DNA of 64,000 bases from Thioclava sp. ES.031 (GTDB lineage Bacteria > Pseudomonadota > Alphaproteobacteria > Rhodobacterales > Rhodobacteraceae), in assembly GCF_002563775.1 (NCBI RefSeq), contig NZ_PDJO01000001.1:1870001-1934000 (forward strand), read 5' to 3'. Positions 8,569 through 17,456 of this stretch are shown piece after piece. The notes under the pieces are model-generated. The model had not been told where the DNA came from and ran no database searches. It saw only the letters and a list, made by a program, of their open reading frames with translations. Numbering within the stretch: the stretch's first letter is position 1; each line of letters opens with the position of its first letter. Both the position numbers and the translations under genes were made by a program.

Positions 8569-10785
8569 ATGAAGCAAATTTCCGAGATTACGCAGAGACA
8601 CGCCGCGCAGCCGGAGGTCGAGGATGACGAGATCGACCTGATGGCGCTGGCCGGCGCGCTTCTGGCGGGCTGGAAATGGATCGCGCTGGCCTTCGTCGTC
8701 GCCGTGATCCTCGGTGCCTTCATCGCGCTCCGCAAACCGGTGATCTATCAGGCCACCGGGCTTTTGCAGCTCGAGCAATCGCAAAACGCGCTGGCGGCGC
8801 TGCCGACCTCGATGCAGGACATTCTCGGCAGCGACGGTGGCGGCAAATCGGAGGCGGAAACCCAGATCGCGATCATGTCCTCGCGGCTCGTTCTGGGGGA
8901 GGCGGCCAACAAGCTCAATCTGCAGAACTTCGTGATCCCGCAGCGCTTGCCGGTGATCGGTATGCTGCCGACCAATCTGCATCTGCCGGACCCGGGACTG
9001 CTCGATCAGTATCAATGGGGCAATGAGAGCCTTCAGATCGGGCGCATGAAGGTGCCGGAGCAATGGCTGGGCGAGATGATCGACCTGCGCGTCACCGGTG
9101 CGGATAGCTATGAAGTCACGCTGCCGGACGGGACCGATCTCGCGGGCACGGTGGGCCATGAGATCACGGCGCGTGATGGCGATTTCACCTTGGCCGTGGC
9201 GTCGATGGATGCGCCGGCCGGACGGGAATTCTTCGTCGGGCGGCAGTCTCTCAACGCCGCGATCAAGACGATGAAGGCGAATTTCTCGGTCTCCGAAAGC
9301 CCGCGCGGCTCGAACATCCTTCAGACCTCGTATCAGGACTCCGACCGCCAACGGGCCGAGGCGATCCTCGACGCGATTGCGGCTTCCTTCGTGGAGCAGA
9401 ATATCGAACGCAATTCGGCCTCCGCCGAGAACAGCCTCGACTTCATCGAAAAGCAGCTTCCGGACGCTCGCCAGAACGTGTCCGACGCGGAGCAGGCGCT
9501 GAATGCCTATCGTCAGAAGCAAAAGTCGGTCGACGTGAAATACGAGACCCAGGCCCTGCTGGAGCGCGTCACCAAGATCGAAGGCGAACTCTCCGCGCTC
9601 GATCTGAAAGAGGCGGAGCTGAAGAACCAGTACACGGTCAATCACCCGGCCTATCAGGCGCTGCTGCAGAACCGCAAAGAGCTGCAGGCGCAGCTGGAGC
9701 AGGCGAAGAAGGCGACCCAAGGTCTGCCGGAGACGCAGAAGGACATCTTCAACCTGCAGCGCAATCTCGAAGTGGCGCAGCAGGTCTATACGCAGCTGCT
9801 GAACCGCTCGCAGGAACTGAAGGTCGTGCGCGCCTCGACGGTGGGTTCGGTGCGCGTGATCGACAAAGCCTATGCGAGCACGATCCCGGTCGCGCCGCGC
9901 AAATCGCGGATTGTGGCCCTTGCAGCCATCCTCGGCCTGATCATCGGGGCGGCCATCGTGCTGATCCGTCGCGCGCTGCGCCGGGGGATCAAGGGTGCCG
10001 AAGAGATCGAGGCGCTCGGCCTTCCGGTCTTCGCAACCGTGCCCTTCGCTCAGGAAGCCGCCGATCTGCGCAACCGCAAGGGCGACCTGCCGATCTTCGC
10101 GCTCGAACATCCCGACTCGGTCGCGACCGAGGCGCTGCGCTCCTTGCGCACCTCGCTGCATTTCGGGCTGCTGGATGCGCAGACCAACTCGATCCAGATC
10201 ACCTCTGCCGCGCCGGGCGTCGGCAAGACCTTCATGTCGATCAACCTCGCCGTGGTCGCGGCGCAGGCGGGGCAGAAGGTCTGCGTGATCGATGCGGATA
10301 TGCGCAAAGGCTACCTCGCGCGCTTCCTGCATCTGCCGAAAACGGTGGAAGGCCTGTCCGACTATCTCGGCCATGAGAAATCCCTGGCGGAGGTAATGCG
10401 CGACGGGCCGGTCGAGGGGCTGAAGGTCATCACTTCGGGCCGCTACCCGCCGAACCCGTCCGAGCTGCTGATGCGGGCCGAATTCGGCACCATGCTGAAA
10501 CAGCTCGACGGCGAATTCGACCTGATCATCATCGATGCGCCGCCCGCGCTGGCCGTGACCGATCCGGTGGTGATCGGACGCTCCGTGGGCGCAAGCATCG
10601 CGATCGCGCGCCATCTCGAGACCATGCAGGGCGCGGTGCGCGCGGTGCAGGCGAGCTTCGAGGCGGCGGGCACGTCGATTACCGGTGCGGTCCTCAACGG
10701 CTTCAAGGCCGAGGCGACCGAGCGCTATGGCGGCCATTACCAATATCATTATAACTACCGCTACAGCTACAAATCCGACGACTGA
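8569..10785 (+). CDS. wzc: Polysaccharide co-polymerase / BY-type tyrosine autokinase (Wzc type)
   Basis: A 738-residue inner-membrane protein. A first membrane segment lies near residues 36-57, a large periplasmic part with a long coiled coil follows, and a second membrane segment lies near 445-465. The cytoplasmic bacterial tyrosine kinase domain then shows Walker A (GVGKT, about 550), Walker A' (VCVIDADMRKG) and Walker B (LIIIDAPPA, about 652). The C-terminus is a tyrosine-rich tail with seven Tyr in the last 22 residues, the site of autophosphorylation that Wzb reverses. Cycling of this phosphorylation controls polymer length and export in known systems. Confidence 0.94.
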   Translation: MKQISEITQRHAAQPEVEDDEIDLMALAGALLAGWKWIALAFVVAVILGAFIALRKPVIYQATGLLQLEQSQNALAALPTSMQDILGSDGGGKSEAETQIAIMSSRLVLGEAANKLNLQNFVIPQRLPVIGMLPTNLHLPDPGLLDQYQWGNESLQIGRMKVPEQWLGEMIDLRVTGADSYEVTLPDGTDLAGTVGHEITARDGDFTLAVASMDAPAGREFFVGRQSLNAAIKTMKANFSVSESPRGSNILQTSYQDSDRQRAEAILDAIAASFVEQNIERNSASAENSLDFIEKQLPDARQNVSDAEQALNAYRQKQKSVDVKYETQALLERVTKIEGELSALDLKEAELKNQYTVNHPAYQALLQNRKELQAQLEQAKKATQGLPETQKDIFNLQRNLEVAQQVYTQLLNRSQELKVVRASTVGSVRVIDKAYASTIPVAPRKSRIVALAAILGLIIGAAIVLIRRALRRGIKGAEEIEALGLPVFATVPFAQEAADLRNRKGDLPIFALEHPDSVATEALRSLRTSLHFGLLDAQTNSIQITSAAPGVGKTFMSINLAVVAAQAGQKVCVIDADMRKGYLARFLHLPKTVEGLSDYLGHEKSLAEVMRDGPVEGLKVITSGRYPPNPSELLMRAEFGTMLKQLDGEFDLIIIDAPPALAVTDPVVIGRSVGASIAIARHLETMQGAVRAVQASFEAAGTSITGAVLNGFKAEATERYGGHYQYHYNYRYSYKSDD

Positions 10786-10824
10786 GCGGGGGCGTCCCGT
10801 TCGTGACTCGGACGGGAGGCGCGA

Positions 10825-11730
10825 ATGCTGCGAAAACTTCTGGGCCGGGCGAAAATCTCGAAGCTCGGGATCACCACGCCCGAGCCGCGTCCGGACCGTC
10901 ACGGCATCGCCATCGCCGCGATCGTGCGCAACGAGGCGCGGTTCATCGGCGAATGGGTGCGGTTCCACCATGCGGCAGGCGTGCGGCATTTCGTGATCTA
11001 CGACGATGCGAGCACGGATGAGACCCGCGCGGTGCTGCAAGGCGCGCTACCACCCGCGGCGCTGACGATCATCCCCTGGGCACAGCGGCTCAGCGACATC
11101 CGGCTGGGGCGCGAGATCCACAATCAGGTGCTCGCCTATGCCCATGCGGCAGGAAATTTCGGGAGTGACGTGCGCTGGATGGCCTTCATCGACGTGGACG
11201 AGTTTCTGATCCCCACGGCGGGTGATGATCTGAACGCCGCACTTGCGCCTCTGGGCGATGTCCCGAATGTCTCATTGCCGTGGCACATGTTCGGCTTCTC
11301 CGGCCATGAGACAACGCCCGAGGGCGGGATGCTCGCCAATTTCACCACCCGTGCGCGCGATCCGATGGGGGATGCGCCGGGGCTGCGGGCGTTCAAGATG
11401 CTCGTCGATCCGTGCCGCCTGACGGCGCTGCGCGTCCACTCGATGGAGACCGAGGACGGGCAGACGACGTGGAACGACGCCGGGGTGAAATCCGACATGA
11501 GCGCGCGCGACAAACCTGAGTTCTATTCCACAGCCGCCGTGCAGCTGAACCACTATTACACGCGCTCGAAAGCCGATCTGGAGGCCAAGATCGCGCGCGG
11601 GCCGAACCTTGTGGCCAAGCGCGAGGCCTATCGGCGCAAGGTGATGCGCACGGTGAACAGCGTAGAGGCGGATACGGTCGAGGATACGCGCGCCCGCGAT
11701 CTGGCCGCGCGCCTCGGGATCACCGGTTAA
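10825..11730 (+). CDS. Glycosyltransferase family 92-like protein
   Basis: A 301-residue putative glycosyltransferase of the GT92 (DUF23) type common in Rhodobacteraceae polysaccharide loci. Visible motifs are IAAIVRNEARFIGEWVRFH at the start, VIYDDASTDET in the nucleotide-binding fold, and FIDVDEFL, a DxD metal-binding motif near residue 125. A HYYTRSK motif sits near residue 240. It is 40 bases downstream of wzc and probably in the same operon. Its stop codon overlaps the stop of the convergent next gene. Donor and acceptor are unknown. Confidence 0.82.
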   Translation: MLRKLLGRAKISKLGITTPEPRPDRHGIAIAAIVRNEARFIGEWVRFHHAAGVRHFVIYDDASTDETRAVLQGALPPAALTIIPWAQRLSDIRLGREIHNQVLAYAHAAGNFGSDVRWMAFIDVDEFLIPTAGDDLNAALAPLGDVPNVSLPWHMFGFSGHETTPEGGMLANFTTRARDPMGDAPGLRAFKMLVDPCRLTALRVHSMETEDGQTTWNDAGVKSDMSARDKPEFYSTAAVQLNHYYTRSKADLEAKIARGPNLVAKREAYRRKVMRTVNSVEADTVEDTRARDLAARLGITG

Positions 11731-12542
11731 GAATCCTTGCGCCAGTTCTCCTCGACCCATTTCGTGGGCCAGAGGAAGTGGCGCAGGTGGCGGAGCATCG
11801 ATCCGTCCCGCTCGCCGCGCAGGCCCGCCTTCACATGCTCCATCGGCGCCATATGGGTCGAGCGGCTGTTCCAGCGCCCCTCGATCGCGTCGATCGGGTT
11901 CAACCCGCCGGGGAAGATCACGACTTTCGCATCTTTCGGCAGTTTCGGCGGCGCGAAGAAATTGATCGGGAATAGCCGGATGCAATGCCACTTGAAGGTC
12001 GCGACCCAGCCTTTCGGCCAGAATTTCACGCCGCCCGGCGTGCGCCGCGTCACGAAACGCTGCTCGAAGACGTATTTCTCCGCCGTGCCCTGCGGATCGG
12101 CGAGGAATTCCTCGCGCAGCGGTGCAAGCTTGCCGATCGGGAAACGGTAGAGCGAGGTCTGGCCCAGCCGCTCGAACGGGGTGTTCGGGTTGCGGGTCAG
12201 GATCACGTCGTCGGGGTCGCCGTACTCGAACATCGCATCGAGATTGCCGGTCACGACCACGTCGAGGTCGAGAAACAGCACCGGCCCCGATAGCCCACCC
12301 AGATCCGAGCGCCACAGCCGCGACTTGCCCCAGATGCCCTGACGCACATTGGGCATGTCGCAATCAAGTTCGGGCAGGGGCATCGCGGTGATACCAGGAT
12401 CGAGCCCTTCGAACGTGTCGGTGAAGCAGTAGAAATCGAAGGGCGGCGTCACATGGCGCGCGACCATCGCATAGAGACGGTTGACGTAGTCGACGCCGTA
12501 TTTCTCGCCCCATCGGATACAGATGATCTGCTTCTTCATCAC
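11727..12542 (-). CDS. Putative glycosyltransferase with DxD motif
   Basis: A 271-residue protein without signal or membrane segments. It has an N-terminal strand (KQIICIRWGEKYG), a region with FTD, and a clear DxD motif (VLFLDLDVVV, about residue 92) of the kind found in GT-A fold enzymes such as GT8-like transferases. The start has two adjacent Met codons; the second also fits. It converges on the GT92 gene with overlapping stop codons (TTAA at 11727-11730). It heads a minus-strand group with two sulfotransferases, suggesting sugar addition and sulfation of the same polymer. The family assignment is by motif only. Confidence 0.7.
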   Translation of the reverse strand: MMKKQIICIRWGEKYGVDYVNRLYAMVARHVTPPFDFYCFTDTFEGLDPGITAMPLPELDCDMPNVRQGIWGKSRLWRSDLGGLSGPVLFLDLDVVVTGNLDAMFEYGDPDDVILTRNPNTPFERLGQTSLYRFPIGKLAPLREEFLADPQGTAEKYVFEQRFVTRRTPGGVKFWPKGWVATFKWHCIRLFPINFFAPPKLPKDAKVVIFPGGLNPIDAIEGRWNSRSTHMAPMEHVKAGLRGERDGSMLRHLRHFLWPTKWVEENWRKDS

Positions 12543-12607
12543 GGTCCCCGTCTCCCTTTTGTGGCCTCCTTACCCTTTCGGCATGGAAAAGGGCAATGGG
12601 GGGAGGC

Positions 12608-13372
12608 TCAGAAGTTGTAGCCGTGTGCGGCGATTTCGGGTGCGTAGAGGCGGGCCACGATCTCGGCGCTCTCATCATCATATTGGCTGCGATAATCGCC
12701 TTTGCGGGGGCCTTTCTTGCGCGTGTTGCCCTTGGCATGGGGCAGCCAGCCATCCCAGTCGATGCCGATGGCCGAGAGCGTCTCGTGCAGGCTCTCGGTC
12801 AGGGCCTCATAGCGGATGACATGATCGGCAACGATCTGGCCGTCGATCGTGTAGAGCGGCCAATTGTCGTGGAACTCCAGTGGCACGATGCCGCCGAGAT
12901 CGTCTCCGGCCGCGAGGGCGTTCACATAAGCCGCGAAAGTGGGTGGATTTTTCTTGCCCTTGATGCGCCAGAAATAGTCCGAGACGGTTTTGTCCCAAGG
13001 GTTTCGCACGACGCAGAACTTCGTGTGATCGCGCCATTCTTCCGGGAAGACCTGCGCGAGTCTCGCGGCGGGGCTGTGCGGTGGCTTGCGACCCAGTCTG
13101 GGGCGGTAGGCGTGGTCGATGGCGCGGGTGACCGCACGGCCGTATTGCTGTGTGCCCAACATTCGAAACAGCGGCAGCGTGCCGTTCATCTGACGGTTCG
13201 CTTCGCGCAAGACGCGTGCGCTCAGCGGGATGCCCTCGCGCAGGGTCTCGACGATGGCGCTCAGTTGCAGATCGTCGGGCCCGAGATAGCGCGCGAGCGC
13301 GACCGAGATCGAGCTGCCCGCTGTCTTGCGGTTGTGCAGGAAGATGAAGCGATGCGCGTGGCTGAGGATCAT
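12608..13372 (-). CDS. Sulfotransferase family protein
   Basis: A 254-residue cytoplasmic protein with the two PAPS-binding elements of sulfotransferases: the 5'-phosphosulfate loop FLHNRKTAGSSI near residue 10 and the 3'-phosphate element FCVVRNPWDKTVSDYFWR in the middle. ATG 13372 was chosen because it puts the PAPS loop at the usual distance from the N-terminus; the frame is open upstream but that part is out-of-frame sequence of the next gene. The target is unknown. Lying next to a second sulfotransferase and glycosyltransferases, it may sulfate a surface polysaccharide. Confidence 0.82.
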   Translation of the reverse strand: MILSHAHRFIFLHNRKTAGSSISVALARYLGPDDLQLSAIVETLREGIPLSARVLREANRQMNGTLPLFRMLGTQQYGRAVTRAIDHAYRPRLGRKPPHSPAARLAQVFPEEWRDHTKFCVVRNPWDKTVSDYFWRIKGKKNPPTFAAYVNALAAGDDLGGIVPLEFHDNWPLYTIDGQIVADHVIRYEALTESLHETLSAIGIDWDGWLPHAKGNTRKKGPRKGDYRSQYDDESAEIVARLYAPEIAAHGYNF

Positions 13373-13382
13373 GGCGGGTCCT

Positions 13383-14078
13383 TTATCGGAAGAAGCGCGG
13401 CCGCAGATGGGCGTTGAGCTTTTTCGCCAAGCGCTTGAGCGGATGCATCTTCTTGCCGCGCGTGCGTCCGATATCCTGCAGATCCGCCGCATCGAGCCCA
13501 TAGGCGGGCAGGCGGGCTGCGAGGTCGTCGGCGTTGTCGTGATCCAGATCGAACTCCACGTATTGATCCGGCTTGTCGGCCATATAGGCGCGCACATCGG
13601 CCAGATGCGCATCCCATTCCGCGCGCCATTGACCTTTAAGCTCCTCGAGATCGGTCAGCCCCCGTGCCGCGAGTTCGCGCTTGGCAAACTCGCCATGGCC
13701 ATGTTTGAGGCGCGACGCGATCCAGCCTTCGCGGTCGCGGAAGTTCAAAAGCAGGATCGTGTCGGGATAGTCGCGCAGGATCTCGCGGAAGGCCGTGGCA
13801 CCTTCCCAGGTTGCCGTGCCGTCGCTGTAGATCAGGTCGCAATAGAAGGTGAAATCCTCGGCGCTGGCAAAGACCTTGCGCCCGGCGGCGAGGTTTTCGC
13901 GCATCACCCGGCCGATGCGGCGCGGCACGGGTCGGCCTTCGCGGATCTTGTGGTGAACGGTGGGGTGACCCGCGGCGCGAAACAGCTCGGCCAGCGAGCG
14001 CGTGCCGCATTTGTTGAAACCGATTGCGACGACGCGCGGCAGGGGGTGCGGTTGCGCGGAAGCGGCGCGATCTTGCAT
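13383..14078 (-). CDS. Sulfotransferase family protein
   Basis: A 231-residue protein with the PAPS 5'-phosphosulfate loop IGFNKCGTRSLAELF near residue 20 and a second conserved block LLLNFRDREGWIASRL in the middle, typical of the P-loop sulfotransferase superfamily. It ends 10 bases before the next sulfotransferase gene, so the pair is probably co-transcribed. It is clearly different in sequence from its neighbour, so this is not a recent tandem duplication. Confidence 0.8.
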   Translation of the reverse strand: MQDRAASAQPHPLPRVVAIGFNKCGTRSLAELFRAAGHPTVHHKIREGRPVPRRIGRVMRENLAAGRKVFASAEDFTFYCDLIYSDGTATWEGATAFREILRDYPDTILLLNFRDREGWIASRLKHGHGEFAKRELAARGLTDLEELKGQWRAEWDAHLADVRAYMADKPDQYVEFDLDHDNADDLAARLPAYGLDAADLQDIGRTRGKKMHPLKRLAKKLNAHLRPRFFR

Positions 14079-14191
14079 GGCGACCTCGGAGCGGATGAGA
14101 CAGGAGCGGCGATAACCTAGCCTCTCCTATCCCATCTTGTGCGCACCGTTTCAATCGCGCTTTGCGCGACTGGGGGCTCGCTGCAAGACGG

Positions 14192-15538
14192 TTACATCCG
14201 CAGCCGGAAGTAGCTCATCTCGATATTGCCTTCCATTCCGGTGTCGCAATGGCCGAAGCGCGAGTTCGAGGTGCCGTCGATCTTGCCACCGGAGACGATC
14301 GCGACGCCTTCGATCCCGTCGGCCTGCGCCGAGAAGCTCACATCCTTCATTGCGAGGATCTGACCGCCGTAGAAGGAGATTTTCGCCGCCGAGGAGACAC
14401 CGCCCATCGTGATCAGCTTCGCGCCGCCATCGGGGGCGCAATTGTCGTTACGCCCGATCCGCAGCCCCTGCGGAGCCGAGAAGCTGCGATCGTCGGTCGA
14501 AGTGTTCGCGAAGATCGCGTTTTCGAGCGCGACGCCATTGCCGAATTTCACCGGGCAACTCGCGATCACCGCGACTTCCGAGAGCACGCTCGGATCGGTC
14601 GTCACAGTGTCGTCGACCTTGTTCGGCACCGAGATCGTCACGCTCGAATTGCAGTCGAGCACATAGAGATTGCCGGGGGTGAAATCGGTGGTTTCAAGCT
14701 TCGTCCCGTTGAGGACGGTCGGAGTCCTGTTCGTGATATAGGCCGGCAGGTAGCCGGTGCCGTCCCGCATGGAGTCGATGATTTTCGGAATCCGGTCGAG
14801 CACGCGCAGCTTGTAGAAAGAGGTGCGCAGCGCCTCTTGCAGCCCGTCATTCTGCTTGAAGCCCGAGGCGGGAATGTCGAGCTTGCTGGTGTCGGGCATC
14901 GACACGATCGAGCCGCTCTCGAAGAGGTTGTTCTGGTTCAGCGACACATATTGCGCCGCATAGAGGCAGAAGCCGGACGCGAAGCTGTTGCCCGATTGCA
15001 GGTCGATCACGCCTTTCGCGGCCAGACCTTCGGTGAGGCAGGCGGGCTGATAGGCCTCCGCCACGGCGCCGGTGTTGATCTGCCAACCGTTCTGCCCGAT
15101 CACCCTGCCGAAGAAGGTCGGTGTCGCGTTCGCGCGATCGGTGTTGCGATGCGCCATGACGCGGACCGCCGGGTTCAGGTCGAGATCGGTGCTGAACTCG
15201 GTGCGGAAGCGATTGTTGGTCGTGTCGTAATAGCCGAAGGTCACGTCATTGCTGGTGATGACCGAGGTCGCGTCATCCGAGCCGAGGTTGGAATGCGCCA
15301 GTTGGGCGGCGCGAGACTTCGCCTCGTCTTTGGTGATCAGCGGGTCCGAAGAGAGATACATCGCGCCGAGCGCCGCCGCATCGGCCGCGTCCTGCATCTG
15401 AGCCCGCTCGCGATAGCCATTCGAGACGTCGAGCGCGAGGCTGCCCACACCGAGGAACAGGATCGTCCAGAATAGCGAAAGCTGGGTGATCATGCCGTCT
15501 TCTTCAGTGGTAAAATCGGAAATTGTTACGCGGCGCAT
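14192..15538 (-). CDS. TadG-like protein with N-terminal pilus-type membrane segment
   Basis: A 448-residue protein. A short N-terminal stretch leads into a hydrophobic segment (about 18-38) ending SLALDVSNGYRERAQMQDAADAAALG, the typical TadG/Tad_N pattern, where a small-residue motif is followed by a helix with DAADAAALA. The long remainder is predicted extracytoplasmic and rich in beta-prone, Asn/Thr-rich sequence. It lies 1 base after the upstream TadE-like gene and so is translationally coupled. No other tad/flp genes (cpaA, cpaF, tadB/C, flp) are in this window, so the assembly machinery, if any, is elsewhere. Confidence 0.75.
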   Translation of the reverse strand: MRRVTISDFTTEEDGMITQLSLFWTILFLGVGSLALDVSNGYRERAQMQDAADAAALGAMYLSSDPLITKDEAKSRAAQLAHSNLGSDDATSVITSNDVTFGYYDTTNNRFRTEFSTDLDLNPAVRVMAHRNTDRANATPTFFGRVIGQNGWQINTGAVAEAYQPACLTEGLAAKGVIDLQSGNSFASGFCLYAAQYVSLNQNNLFESGSIVSMPDTSKLDIPASGFKQNDGLQEALRTSFYKLRVLDRIPKIIDSMRDGTGYLPAYITNRTPTVLNGTKLETTDFTPGNLYVLDCNSSVTISVPNKVDDTVTTDPSVLSEVAVIASCPVKFGNGVALENAIFANTSTDDRSFSAPQGLRIGRNDNCAPDGGAKLITMGGVSSAAKISFYGGQILAMKDVSFSAQADGIEGVAIVSGGKIDGTSNSRFGHCDTGMEGNIEMSYFRLRM

Positions 15539-15539
15539 G

Positions 15540-15944
15540 TCAGGACTCCATATAACGGTAGTCGCGGACCGTGAGGTCCATATTCAGAACTCTGGTGAAA
15601 AGACCGGTCGCGACAAGCTCGGACATCGGGATGATCACTTGGGTCTCGATGATCCCGTCAGTCACCTGCGTGTCGACCGTGTAGGTATTTGCGTCATAGG
15701 GCAGCAGCGCTCGCAGACGCGCCATCGTGTCGTCGTCATTCTCGATCCGCCCGACGGAATAGGCGCGATCGACATCTTGCACGATGCCAAGGATGCGCGA
15801 ATGGGCGTTGAAGATGAGGGAGACGTCGACGGTCGCGGCCAGCATTCCGATAAACAAAGGCAGCCAAAGCAATGCCTCGATCGAAGTGGCGCCGTCTTCG
15901 GCGGAGAAGAAACTCGTAAATCGTTTCAAGAAGGGACGCCCCAT
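15540..15944 (-). CDS. TadE-like pseudopilin family protein
   Basis: A 134-residue membrane-anchored protein. The N-terminus has a pilin-like feature: FFSAEDGATSIEALLWLPLF, where a charged stretch and a glycine-alanine bend precede a Glu and a hydrophobic helix, as in TadE/TadF proteins. The rest is a small extracytoplasmic domain. It is immediately upstream of the TadG-like gene and shares its operon. Confidence 0.72.
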   Translation of the reverse strand: MGRPFLKRFTSFFSAEDGATSIEALLWLPLFIGMLAATVDVSLIFNAHSRILGIVQDVDRAYSVGRIENDDDTMARLRALLPYDANTYTVDTQVTDGIIETQVIIPMSELVATGLFTRVLNMDLTVRDYRYMES

Positions 15945-16160
15945 GGTTGAAAACGGTTGATTAACTATCTCCAGCGGAGAAAAGCGAAATTACCGCCGCG
16001 TAAATGTGTCGAAATTGCGAATTCGCGAGAGAAAACGACAGGAAACGGCACATTTATACGTGGGGGCATCCAGAATGCGGACTCTCGAGCGCGGCGTTGC
16101 GCCGGCCTTCGTGGCCCCCTACAACGCGCTTCAGATCGCAGCTTACCTCGGAGCCCGCCC

Positions 16161-17321
16161 ATGACGCCCGCCGCGCGCTATGCCGCCGCCATCGATATTC
16201 TCGACCGCATCCAGACGGGCGAGGTGGCCGAGCGGGCATTGACCAACTGGGCCCGCGGCCACCGTTTTGCAGGCTCCAAGGATCGTGCGGCGATCCGCGA
16301 TCATGTCTTCGATGTGTTGCGCTGCAAGGCCAGCGCCGCGCTTGCCGGGGGCGGGGCGCAGGGGCGTGCGCTGATCGCCGGGCTGCTGCGGCTGCAAGGC
16401 GTCGACCCGCAGACCATCTTCACCGGCGAGGGCTTTGCGCCGGACGCCCTCTCCGAGGATGAGCGCGCCGCACTGCCCCCAGCCTTGCCCGGGGATATCG
16501 CGCAGCTGGATTGGCCCGACTGGCTGCGCGACCAGCTCGCCACTGATCTCGGCGCGGATTTCAGCGCCATTTCCGAGGCGATGCGTGCGCGCGCGCCGGT
16601 CTTTCTGCGCGTCAATCTCGCGAAGACCGGACGCGATGCGGCGATCGCAGCGTTGGCGAAGGACGGGATCGAGGCCACCCCGCATCCGCTCGCAGAGACC
16701 GCGCTGGAGCTTGGCGAGGGCGCGCGGCGCATTCAACAGGCTGAGGCTTACACGAACGGTCTGGTGGAGTTGCAGGATGCGGCGTCGCAAGCGGCCATCG
16801 CGTCGGTGCCGCTTCATGCCGGTCAGAGGGTGCTCGACTATTGCGCGGGCGGCGGGGGCAAGGCGCTTGCGCTGGCCGCGGCCTGTCCCGAGGCCAAGAT
16901 CGCCGCGCATGACATCGATGCGGGGCGGACGCGCGATCTGCCCATCCGCGCGAAGCGGGCCGGGGCAAAAGTGACCCTGCGCGCGCCGGGCGATCCGGGG
17001 ACGGGCTATGACCTCGTGCTGGTCGACGCGCCCTGTTCGGGCTCCGGTACATGGCGCCGGACGCCGGATGCGAAATGGCGCCTGAGCGCTGCGCGACTGG
17101 CGGAACTCGTCGCCCTGCAGAGCGCAATTCTCGATGCCGCGCGCGACCTTGTCGCCCCCGGGGGGCGCCTTGTCTACATGACCTGTTCGCTTCTTTCGGT
17201 CGAAAATGGCGGGCAGATCGCCGACTTCGCCACGCGCCACGGCTGCGAGGTGCTGTCACGGCGCCAGTTCACGCCGCTCTCGGGTGGCGACGGGTTCTTC
17301 GTGGCCCATCTCCAGCTCTGA
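16161..17321 (+). CDS. RsmB-like 16S rRNA (cytosine-C5) methyltransferase
   Basis: A 386-residue protein with an N-terminal NusB-like helical domain (about 1-130) and a C-terminal SAM-dependent methyltransferase of the RsmB/NOP2 family. Motifs are VLDYCAGGGGKALALAA (SAM binding, near 228), DVAPCSGSG-type loop seen as VLVDAPCSGSGTWRR with a conserved Cys, and YMTCSLLSVENGGQ with the second Cys, which is the catalytic nucleophile in this family. ATG 16161 was selected because the family begins with the AARYAAAIDILD helix; the frame is open further upstream without a ribosome site. Confidence 0.85.
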   Translation: MTPAARYAAAIDILDRIQTGEVAERALTNWARGHRFAGSKDRAAIRDHVFDVLRCKASAALAGGGAQGRALIAGLLRLQGVDPQTIFTGEGFAPDALSEDERAALPPALPGDIAQLDWPDWLRDQLATDLGADFSAISEAMRARAPVFLRVNLAKTGRDAAIAALAKDGIEATPHPLAETALELGEGARRIQQAEAYTNGLVELQDAASQAAIASVPLHAGQRVLDYCAGGGGKALALAAACPEAKIAAHDIDAGRTRDLPIRAKRAGAKVTLRAPGDPGTGYDLVLVDAPCSGSGTWRRTPDAKWRLSAARLAELVALQSAILDAARDLVAPGGRLVYMTCSLLSVENGGQIADFATRHGCEVLSRRQFTPLSGGDGFFVAHLQL

Positions 17322-17394
17322 TTTTTCCGCCCTTGCGTGCCCTATTCCGACTGTCGCGTGATTGACTCAATCGACAGTTGAAAGTCTAGTCGCG

Positions 17395-17409
17395 TTAATT
17401 GGGTTTTAA
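17395..17409 (+). promoter_or_regulatory. CtrA-type binding site upstream of cckA
   Basis: TTAA, seven bases, TTAA: an exact match to the alphaproteobacterial CtrA consensus half-site spacing. It lies 48 bases before the chosen cckA start. CtrA is the final response regulator of the CckA-ChpT phosphorelay, so this would be a feedback site. The surrounding 17400-17430 is AT-rich, consistent with a promoter. Confidence 0.55.
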
Positions 17410-17456
17410 TTATTTTACCGCGCTATGGGGCCGACGTGTCAGGCAGGGAGGCGAGC

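Noticed and set aside
6714..11040. Long minus-strand frames across wza-wzb-wzc
   Set aside because: They mirror the codon bias of well-supported plus-strand genes and contain no recognisable domain.
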